Origin: JBCCRH01 sp039208045
Lineage (GTDB): Bacteria > Bacteroidota > Bacteroidia > Chitinophagales > Saprospiraceae
Reading direction: 5' to 3'
DNA length: 9,407 nucleotides
Assembly: GCA_039208045.1 (NCBI GenBank)
Contig: JBCCRH010000232.1
Location: forward strand, 1 to 9,407
This document shows, one piece after another, positions 1-4,990 of the stretch (the stretch's first letter is position 1; the number at the start of each line of letters is the position of its first letter). The notes beneath the pieces are model-generated. The model had not been told where the DNA came from. It made no database searches and worked only from the letters and a program-made list of their open reading frames with translations. Position numbers and translations under genes: made by a program.

Positions 1-145
1 AGGTTTTTACGAACATTCCTCGCTGCTTTTTAACAAAAGTGATAAAATTGGATTGCTATGCCAACGAAAAGTGGAGAAAAAAACAGCGGTATTGACGCAG
101 TGGAGCACTAAAAGAACGGGTAAACTGCCCCACAAAGTATCTGTA
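1..145. other. Window edge, no assignable gene
   Basis: Nothing here can be assigned with confidence. All three plus-strand frames are open from the window edge for at least ten codons: one stops at 31-33, one near position 93, and one runs on to 304. The 3' end of a gene converging from the left is therefore possible, but the sequence cannot say which frame. The longest frame runs antisense across the terminator at 146-188 and into the end of the neighbouring minus-strand gene, and its translation has no recognisable domain. Confidence 0.3.
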
Positions 146-188
146 CCAAAAGAAAAAGCCACTTTCAAGCAGCATGCTCAAAAGTGGC
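146..188 (-). terminator. Intrinsic terminator of the sigma/LTxxQ operon
   Basis: Read on the minus strand, GCCACTTT and AAAGTGGC form a perfect 8-bp stem (arms 181-188 and 158-165) around a 15-nt loop. It is followed at once by the U-rich tract TTTTTCTTTT. It lies about 35 nt after the stop codon of the secreted LTxxQ/T9SS protein, so it should end transcription of the four-gene operon. On the plus strand the stem has no T-tract after it, so it works in one direction only. Confidence 0.85.
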
Positions 189-223
189 GATTTACACTCA
201 CTAGTTTGATGATTTTTTTCGGA

Positions 224-1414
224 TTAATTGCGGGCGACTACTATTTTCTGTGCTTTCACGCCCATCTCTCCACTCAGCACCACATAGTATACGCCATCTT
301 TTAAATTCCCTAGGTCAATTGGTAGCTGGTAAGTGCCTACTTCTCGGTAGCGTTGTGATTCGAGTACTTGCACGACCTCTCCTTGCTCCGAGCGCAACTC
401 TACTTGAAAAGTGCTGGCCTCGGCTATATCAAAAGACGCAGTAGCGCGGCTCTTTGCTGGATTCGGATAGACTACAAAGTTCTCCACCGGTTCTTTTAGT
501 ACTTCATCAAAAAGAGCAGCTTCTTCGCCTGTCGCATTAGGGTCCATCAACAGGAACCTTCCTTTCTTGGGTAGTGGCCCCATTTTTTGCGCTCCCTTTT
601 TGCCCTTTCCGCGCGCCTTTTTCTTCCCCTTCCCTCTTCTGCCTTTTTCACCTTTTGCCTGGCGCAAATCTTCTGGTACATACTGCTCTTGGATCGCCTG
701 CATATCCGCGCGCCATTGCTCTGCTTGGGGGGCAATCTCCTCCATCAAGCCATCAATTTCTTCCTCGTACTTGTCGACTAATGCCTTCATGGTCTGATCT
801 TCTTCCTTCATCTCTTCACGAAGTGCTTTGAAGGCGGCGCGATCTCTAGTCTGACTGGCCTTTTGCTCTTTCTTGAGCGCTTTCATCTCCTCGTGGTGTG
901 CCTTATACGCTTGGCGCAATTCGTTGATGGTGGCTTTGTCCTCGGCTGCAATGGCTGGTTCTAGCTTGGCACGTTGCGCTCTGATTACTGGTTCTATATT
1001 TTTTTCTCTGTATGCTTTTAAGTCCGCTTTTAGTCCTTTCTTATCTACCTCTTTCCAGGCTTCTTTGCGGTTTTGCTTCCGCGCGGCTGCTTTTGCTTTT
1101 AGTATTGATTGCTGCTCTGGCGTTAGCAGGCTTTCGATAGCTTCGCGATGCTCTTCCATCATGGCTTTGCGGGCATCCATTTGTGCTTGTCTATCTTCAA
1201 AATCTGTTTCCTTTAGTGCTTTTCGGTCGGCTTCAAATTGTGCCTTCAGTTCTTCTAGCTGTTGCTCCTGTTCGCTGGTTAGTTGGAGCTCTGCCTTGCT
1301 CTCTTCGATAAATTTTAGCCCGTTCCCTGCCCGATTCATTCGCCGTTGGCCAAAGGCCATCGTGGTCAATAACATGGCTAGAACGAGTAGGATGATTTGA
1401 AATTTGCTTTTCAT
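224..1414 (-). CDS. Secreted Spy/CpxP-like (LTxxQ) coiled-coil protein with T9SS type A sorting domain
   Basis: This 396-residue protein is predicted to be exported and anchored on, or released from, the cell surface. Residues 1-22 form a signal peptide (cleavage before Gln23). Two LTxxQ motifs, LTSEQ at 45-49 and LTPEQ at 97-101, sit in charged helices, the signature of the Spy/CpxP family of periplasmic chaperones and stress sensors. Residues 105-250 are further Lys/Glu/Ala-rich helix, probably coiled coil. A very basic Gly/Lys/Arg linker (about 254-278) follows. Residues 313-396 are a T9SS type A sorting domain: VYPNP at 315-319, then beta-strand segments ending in DGVYYVVL and KIVV. Typical Spy/CpxP proteins have about 140-170 residues and no such tail, so the length and the targeting are unusual. 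It is the last gene of the operon, 81 nt after the anchored LTxxQ protein, with a possible promoter of its own. A chaperone or metal-binding role is inferred from family only. Confidence 0.85.
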   Translation of the reverse strand: MKSKFQIILLVLAMLLTTMAFGQRRMNRAGNGLKFIEESKAELQLTSEQEQQLEELKAQFEADRKALKETDFEDRQAQMDARKAMMEEHREAIESLLTPEQQSILKAKAAARKQNRKEAWKEVDKKGLKADLKAYREKNIEPVIRAQRAKLEPAIAAEDKATINELRQAYKAHHEEMKALKKEQKASQTRDRAAFKALREEMKEEDQTMKALVDKYEEEIDGLMEEIAPQAEQWRADMQAIQEQYVPEDLRQAKGEKGRRGKGKKKARGKGKKGAQKMGPLPKKGRFLLMDPNATGEEAALFDEVLKEPVENFVVYPNPAKSRATASFDIAEASTFQVELRSEQGEVVQVLESQRYREVGTYQLPIDLGNLKDGVYYVVLSGEMGVKAQKIVVARN

Positions 1415-1438
1415 TTTCTATTAATTTTAGTTTGATGT

Positions 1439-1445
1439 TTTAGAC
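1439..1445 (-). promoter_or_regulatory. GTCTAAA box, candidate ECF -10 element
   Basis: On the minus strand the heptamer GTCTAAA lies 24 nt before the start codon of the secreted LTxxQ protein. The same heptamer lies 25 nt before the start of the sigma gene of this operon. The upstream -35 regions agree only weakly (an AAA at equivalent positions). A second, sigma-dependent promoter inside the operon is an inference. Confidence 0.35.
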
Positions 1446-1462
1446 TACGCTTTTTGTGAATG

Positions 1463-1487
1463 GTTTATTTCGACTTCGCTCAGTAAC
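1463..1487. repeat. Degenerate REP-like palindrome
   Basis: On the minus strand this reads GTTACTGAGCG followed by AAGTCGAAATAAAC. The core (ACTGAGCGnAGTCGA) resembles a short interspersed palindrome that I recall as common between genes in Bacteroidota; that recollection was not checked. The outer arms (GTTACT and AATAAAC) pair only partly, so this copy looks decayed. It lies in the 81-nt gap between the two LTxxQ genes. Confidence 0.35.
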
Positions 1488-1495
1488 GATTTCGG

Positions 1496-1903
1496 TTATC
1501 TCTCTTCTTCTTCTTTTCGGTACTTCGCTCCCCTTTTTCCTTTTCGCTTTCGCGAAAGGTGTTTTCGGAACTCCTTGAATTGTGCTTTTTGTGTTTCGGT
1601 GAGGTGGGGAGCCATGTTTAGTTCGAGGCTATCGATTAGCTCTCTGCGATCCTTACGGAAATTCTCGTATAGGCTTTGCATAGCTCTGCCATTATCTTTT
1701 ACTAAGGAATCCAGTTGTGCGCGTTGCTCCGGCGTTGCTTCGATAAATTCGAATAACTGGGTACCAAACCGATCTTTGCGCACCAGATTACGTACTTTTT
1801 CGATCCGCTTTTTGGCCATGATGCGGTGGGTGAAAAAACCGGCAATAAATCCGATGCTCAATAGCCCTACCAATGCCAATACTATTTTTAACTGTTTCAT
1901 CAT
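1496..1903 (-). CDS. Membrane-anchored LTxxQ protein, CnrX/Spy-like periplasmic sensor candidate
   Basis: This 135-residue protein starts MMKQLK. Residues 5-24 are a hydrophobic helix with no obvious cleavage site, so it is probably anchored in the inner membrane with the rest in the periplasm. The periplasmic part is helical and has two LTxxQ-like motifs, ATPEQ at 56-60 and LTETQ at 101-105, spaced as in the Spy/CpxP and heavy-metal-sensor (CnrX-like) family. His26, His100, His115 and several Met are present, but no metal site can be proved from sequence. The last 20 residues are very basic and then Glu-rich. Either ATG of the ATGATG pair (1903 or 1900) may be used. The in-frame ATG at 1921 would overlap the anti-sigma gene by 11 nt and put polar residues before the helix, so it is less likely. 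Lying 7 nt after the anti-sigma gene, it is probably its sensor partner. Confidence 0.75.
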   Translation of the reverse strand: MMKQLKIVLALVGLLSIGFIAGFFTHRIMAKKRIEKVRNLVRKDRFGTQLFEFIEATPEQRAQLDSLVKDNGRAMQSLYENFRKDRRELIDSLELNMAPHLTETQKAQFKEFRKHLSRKRKGKRGAKYRKEEEER

Positions 1904-1910
1904 CAAATAA

Positions 1911-2312
1911 TTAATAATCAACTAAAGTGTAGGCTTCATCAATCGACAGCTCCTGCACGCCTACCAGTGCATCCACACTAAGATTTCCTTCGGAAAGATA
2001 AATTCCAAGCATACCTGCTAGTAAAAGCAGAATACACGCAGCAGCTACTTTTGGATACAATCGGATGATGGAAGCGGTAAAAGTTGGGCGTTGCCTCAAT
2101 TTAATAGTATCCATTACTCGGTCAGCAAAGCTTGGGCTAGCTTCCAATTGGGCTTTAGCCAATAGCTGGCGCATAGCTAATAGCTTGGCTTGATCTTCCC
2201 GCAATGCAGCGGATGCCTCCAAGGCTTGATCTAGGGCTGTTTGCTCTTCAGCAGATAGGGGCAGATCTAAGCTTTTCAGCAATAGCTGGTTCATTCTTTC
2301 TTTAGCGTTCAT
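1911..2312 (-). CDS. One-pass anti-sigma-factor-like membrane protein
   Basis: This 133-residue protein lies 13 nt after the ECF sigma gene, the usual place for the cognate anti-sigma factor. Residues 1-75 are a predicted cytoplasmic helical region. Its pattern (LSAEEQTALDQAL, then ALREDQAKLLAMRQLL) resembles the N-terminal domain of Bacteroidota anti-sigma factors. It lacks the His/Cys zinc ligands of the ZAS class: the only Cys, residue 93, is inside the membrane helix. Residues 87-107 form one transmembrane helix, and a 26-residue acidic tail would face the periplasm, where the LTxxQ protein could act. The role as a sigma inhibitor rests on position and architecture, not on a diagnostic motif. 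It starts at the ATG at 2312; no Shine-Dalgarno is evident. Confidence 0.75.
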   Translation of the reverse strand: MNAKERMNQLLLKSLDLPLSAEEQTALDQALEASAALREDQAKLLAMRQLLAKAQLEASPSFADRVMDTIKLRQRPTFTASIIRLYPKVAAACILLLLAGMLGIYLSEGNLSVDALVGVQELSIDEAYTLVDY

Positions 2313-2325
2313 CTTTTCGATCTGT

Positions 2326-2877
2326 TTATTTTACCAATGCATCCCATTGTTCAAAAATGGTTTTTAATTTTTTCTGTGCGCGGGCCAAGCGCGAAGCGAC
2401 AGTGCCTTCAGGCAACTTGAGCACTTGTGCGGTTTCTTTTACCGAATATCCTTCTATTAGTCTCAAAACAACTACGGTTCGAAAATCGGTAGGTAGCAGT
2501 TTCAATGCTTGTTGTACCATTGATTTCGTATCGCTCCGGTCAGGGTGCGCTGCGTGATCTTCCAACTGGGGCACCTGCTCAGCGTCCCAGCTTAGCCATC
2601 GACTCTTGCGCTTGCGCCGCTTCAGTTCGTTCAATGAATGATTAATCGTCATGCGAATCAAGTAGCTGCTCAGCTTCGAATCTCCTCGAAAGGTGTTTAG
2701 GTTTTGATACAATTTGATGAATACTTCCTGTGCAATATCTTCTGCTGTGCTTTCATCGCCTAGCATTCCGAACGCTGTAGAACGCACCCTAGCCTCATGC
2801 GCTAGCACCAGTTGCCGAAAGGCTCCTTGGTCGCCTGTGCGTGCTTGTGCTAGTAAATACGGTTCGGATGCTGTCAT
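2326..2877 (-). CDS. ECF-family RNA polymerase sigma factor (sigma-70 family)
   Basis: This 183-residue protein has the normal ECF size and both domains. Region 2 spans about residues 17-92, with AEDIAQEVFIKLYQNL and then FRGDSKLSSYLIRMTINH, the segment that recognises the -10 element and binds core polymerase. A basic linker, KRRKRKSRW, follows. Region 4 spans about 118-172, with LPTDFRTVVVLRLIEGYS, then VKETAQVLKLPEGTVASRL, the helix-turn-helix for the -35 element. The chosen ATG at 2877 puts MTASEPYLLAQARTGD directly before region 2. The frame stays open to 3114, but that extension runs through repeat DNA and has no sigma-like sequence. It is the first gene of the operon and would direct core polymerase to envelope-stress or metal-response promoters, perhaps including its own. 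Confidence 0.92.
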   Translation of the reverse strand: MTASEPYLLAQARTGDQGAFRQLVLAHEARVRSTAFGMLGDESTAEDIAQEVFIKLYQNLNTFRGDSKLSSYLIRMTINHSLNELKRRKRKSRWLSWDAEQVPQLEDHAAHPDRSDTKSMVQQALKLLPTDFRTVVVLRLIEGYSVKETAQVLKLPEGTVASRLARAQKKLKTIFEQWDALVK

Positions 2878-2902
2878 GCTTGGGTAATTCGTTCTTTTGC
2901 CC

Positions 2903-2933
2903 TTTAGACAGCAAGTTAGGGGGATTCTTTCCC
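2903..2933 (-). promoter_or_regulatory. Candidate autoregulatory ECF promoter of the sigma operon
   Basis: On the minus strand GGGAAAG (2927-2933) is followed after 16 nt by TGTCTAAA (2903-2910), 25 nt before the sigma ATG. The spacing and the GGAA-type -35 with a GTC-type -10 suit an ECF promoter. The GTCTAAA part recurs at almost the same distance before the fourth gene of the operon. No transcription data support it, so the call is inference. Confidence 0.35.
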
Positions 2934-3006
2934 TTGGAGAAGTTAAAGGAATGTGAAAATGTGGGGAAGGCTGGGAACTTCGCGGATCTACCTGGCGGTA
3001 GACAGG

Positions 3007-3068
3007 TTGCAAATCCACTGAGCGCGTGCGTGGCTGATTGCAAATCCACTGGGCGCGGGCTTGGCTAC
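3007..3068. repeat. Two-copy 31-bp tandem repeat
   Basis: Units 3007-3037 and 3038-3068 both begin TTGCAAATCCACTG and continue (A/G)GCGCG(T/G)GC(G/T)TGGCT. They match at 26 of 31 positions by my count. A palindrome-like CTACCTGGCGGTAG lies just to the left. There is no coding sense to it. It looks like a recent duplication inside intergenic repeat DNA, or a pair of binding sites. Confidence 0.7.
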
Positions 3069-3102
3069 AGGAAAGAGCAGGTGCAGCAGCGATAGGAACG
3101 AT

Positions 3103-3206
3103 ATGAAGTGCCACGGTAGCTTTTCAGGGGGCAAGGAGTAGCGGCGGCTGAGTGCCTAACGAAGACGAGCTACGACTATGCCCCCTAAGCTGCTGTGGTG
3201 CCTCAT
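3103..3206 (+). other. Long hairpin, candidate structured RNA or decayed palindromic element
   Basis: Read on the plus strand, AGGGGGCA (3126-3133) pairs perfectly with TGCCCCCT (3179-3186). Outside this, after a 3-nt bulge (TTC), GTGCCACGGTAGCTT (3108-3122) pairs along its whole length with AAGCTGCTGTGGTGC (3187-3201): 11 Watson-Crick and 4 G·U pairs. ATGA/TCAT adds 4 pairs beyond one mismatch. Inside, GTAGC (3138-3142) pairs with GCTAC (3169-3173). As minus-strand RNA the four wobbles would be A·C mismatches, so the plus strand folds better. No promoter or T-tract was identified. A decayed MITE or REP-type palindrome is the main alternative. It may also act as the 3' boundary of proS. Confidence 0.5.
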
Positions 3207-3211
3207 TTAGT

Positions 3212-3240
3212 GGATAGCGCGCTTATCCGCCTTAGGCGGA
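3212..3240. repeat. Overlapping palindromes downstream of proS
   Basis: GGATA-GCGCGCT-TATCC (3212-3228) and TCCGCC-TTA-GGCGGA (3226-3240) share the bases TCC, so only one can fold at a time. They start 18 nt after the proS stop (on the minus strand). No T-tract follows, so this is not a classical terminator. CCGCC/GGCGG hairpins of this kind are frequent between genes in Bacteroidota, as far as I recall. Confidence 0.5.
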
Positions 3241-3257
3241 GAGCTGCCATAAAAACC

Positions 3258-4724
3258 TTAATATGCCTTAGCAAACAAAACGCGCTGTGTAGAAGGCTTA
3301 CCCGTTAGTACGCAGGTGCCGACTTCTTCTTGGGCATCATTTGGGATGCAGCGGATGGTTGCTTTGGTCAATTCTTTTACCTTTAGCTCGGTCTCGGTGG
3401 TGCCATCCCAATGGGCCGATACGAAACCGCCTTTGGAATCTAGCACTTCCTTGAAGTCGTCGAAATTATCGACTGGGGTGATGTGCTCGTTGCGGTAGTT
3501 GACGGCCTTTTGGAAGAGGTTGGCCTGAATGTCTTTGAGTAACTGCTCTACGTGCGTGGCGTTGCCTTCCAATGGCTGAGCTGCTTTTTCTTTGGTATCG
3601 CGACGGGCTACTTCTACCACTCCTTTTTCCAAATCACGCTTACCGATGCCTAGACGTACTGGTACGCCTTCCAGTTCGTACTGGGCAAATTTAAAGCCAG
3701 GGCGTTTTTTGTTGTCGGTATCGTATTTTACGCTAATGCCCTTGTCCTTGAGCTCGCGCATGATTTTTTCTGCCACTTCGGTGATTTGGGCGTTGGCTTT
3801 TGGAATTGGTACGATGACTACTTGCGTTGGCGCTAGCTTTGGTGGAATGACTAGTCCGTCGTCGTCGGAGTGGGTCATGATGAGGCCTCCCATTAGGCGG
3901 GTGGATACGCCCCAGGAAGTGGCCCAAACGTATTCTTCTTTTTGATTTTTATTGAGGAAGCGGACGTCGAATGCTTTCGCAAAATTTTGACCCAAGAAGT
4001 GAGAGGTGCCTGCTTGTAGCGCGCGGCCATCTTGCATTAGGGCCTCTATGGTGTAGGTTTCTTCTGCTCCTGCAAAGCGCTCATTTGCTGTTTTGGCCCC
4101 TTGAATGACTGGCATGGCCATATACTCTTCGGCAAACTGTGCATAAACACGTTGCATTTGCTGCGCTTCTTCTAGCGCTTCCTCGCGTGTAGCATGTGCC
4201 GTGTGGCCTTCCTGCCAGAGGAATTCTGCGGTACGCAAAAATAGGCGCGTACGCATCTCCCAACGTACGACATTGGCCCACTGATTCACCAAAAGTGGTA
4301 GGTCACGGTAGGAGTTAATCCAGTCTTTGTAGGTATGCCAAATAATGGTTTCTGAGGTAGGACGCACAATCAGTTCTTCCTCTAATCGCGCACTTGGATC
4401 GACTACGACGCCACTCCCATCTGGTGCGTTCATCAAACGATGGTGCGTCACCACGGCGCATTCTTTAGCAAAACCTTCTACATGCTCTGCTTCGCGACTG
4501 AGAAAACTCTTTGGAATAAATAGTGGAAAGTACGCATTCACATGGCCTGTATCTTTAAACATTTTATCGAGCTGGTCGCGCATTTTTTCCCAAATGGCAA
4601 AGCCGTACGGCTTGATGACCATGCATCCTCTGACAGCAGAATTATCTGCCAAGCCAGCTTTTTTTACAATATCAATGTACCATTGAGAATAATCCTCACT
4701 TCTGCTTGCAATTTCCTTTGCCAT
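3258..4724 (-). CDS. proS: Prolyl-tRNA synthetase, archaeal/eukaryotic-like form
   Basis: This is the complete class II enzyme (488 residues) that charges tRNA-Pro with proline in the cytosol. The catalytic core is clear: NAYFPLFIP (63-71), the RPTSE loop (121-125), and motif 2 around MRTRLFLRTAEFLWQEGHTAH (157-177). Motif 3 is represented by WGVSTRLMGGLIMTHSDDDG (271-290). The anticodon-binding domain starts near VVIVPIP (302-308). The protein ends in the C-terminal extension of this form, finishing RVLFAKAY with the usual terminal Tyr. It lacks the INS editing insertion of the long bacterial form. In the C-terminal zinc-binding region the sequence reads HWDG and CVLTGKP, so some zinc Cys of other members are replaced; I believe this is usual in Bacteroidota. 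The start follows an A/T-rich leader. The gene stands alone, divergent from the next gene. Confidence 0.97.
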   Translation of the reverse strand: MAKEIASRSEDYSQWYIDIVKKAGLADNSAVRGCMVIKPYGFAIWEKMRDQLDKMFKDTGHVNAYFPLFIPKSFLSREAEHVEGFAKECAVVTHHRLMNAPDGSGVVVDPSARLEEELIVRPTSETIIWHTYKDWINSYRDLPLLVNQWANVVRWEMRTRLFLRTAEFLWQEGHTAHATREEALEEAQQMQRVYAQFAEEYMAMPVIQGAKTANERFAGAEETYTIEALMQDGRALQAGTSHFLGQNFAKAFDVRFLNKNQKEEYVWATSWGVSTRLMGGLIMTHSDDDGLVIPPKLAPTQVVIVPIPKANAQITEVAEKIMRELKDKGISVKYDTDNKKRPGFKFAQYELEGVPVRLGIGKRDLEKGVVEVARRDTKEKAAQPLEGNATHVEQLLKDIQANLFQKAVNYRNEHITPVDNFDDFKEVLDSKGGFVSAHWDGTTETELKVKELTKATIRCIPNDAQEEVGTCVLTGKPSTQRVLFAKAY

Positions 4725-4805
4725 GTTATGCTATTACTTTGACTATCAGTTTTTTTTGACTCTTAAAAATGCCAAACACTGGTTGCTAAAAATGTGTTAA
4801 AATGA

Positions 4806-4849
4806 TACTGTTAAGGTTACTCAAGCTCATATATCGAGTCTTAACAGTA
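4806..4849. promoter_or_regulatory. 10-bp perfect dyad between proS and the divergent gene
   Basis: TACTGTTAAG (4806-4815) and CTTAACAGTA (4840-4849) are perfect inverted copies. Inside them ACTC (4819-4822) can pair with GAGT (4836-4839). GTTAA-type half sites also occur nearby, at about 4793 and 4850, and as TTAAC near 4883. No T-tract follows on either strand, so it is not a terminator. It lies 82 nt before proS and 141 nt before the divergent gene, where an operator or leader hairpin could sit. The function is unknown. Confidence 0.45.
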
Positions 4850-4990
4850 GTTAAATTGCCTCTCTTGACGACTTTAACAACCTAAATGGTTCGAATTAAA
4901 TTGGCATTAACTAAAAAATCGGCTCAAAAGTAATAAATTACGGTTGTAAGCTGTAAGTGTGTAGCAGTAAATACATTAAAACTTTGTAGT

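Larger units (their letters stand above)
2878..3257. other. 380-nt gene-free repeat mosaic between the sigma gene and proS
   Basis: No credible gene lies here. The stretch is visibly richer in G and C than the neighbouring leaders. It contains, from left to right, the candidate sigma promoter, a small palindrome (CTACC and GGTAG at 2988-3001), a two-copy 31-bp tandem repeat, a long hairpin at 3103-3206, and two overlapping palindromes at 3212-3240 just after the proS stop. Open frames on both strands cross it, but their translations are low in quality and contain no domain. No T-tract terminator for proS is visible; one of the hairpins may serve instead. Confidence 0.6.

Noticed and set aside
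53..304. Plus-strand open frame of 83 codons, open from the window edge
   Set aside because: It runs antisense across the operon terminator and the end of the T9SS-tailed gene, has no recognisable domain, and its composition looks random. A partial gene ending here cannot be fully excluded.
873..1400. Plus-strand open frame of 175 codons
   Set aside because: It is the antisense of Lys/Glu/Ala-rich coiled-coil codons, which gives a Ser/Ala-rich translation without stops. The minus-strand gene has a signal peptide, family motifs and a sorting domain.
2878..3114. N-terminal extension of the sigma factor by 79 residues
   Set aside because: The added sequence runs through the tandem repeat and the candidate promoter and has no sigma-factor similarity. 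The ATG at 2877 gives a normal ECF length.
3103..3206. Intrinsic terminator of proS
   Set aside because: Neither strand has a T-tract after the stem. A role as a 3' boundary remains possible but not as a classical terminator.
4738..4761. Two TTTGACT copies 17 nt apart upstream of proS
   Set aside because: The motif is short and lies in A/T-rich DNA beside a T-run. Chance is a sufficient explanation.
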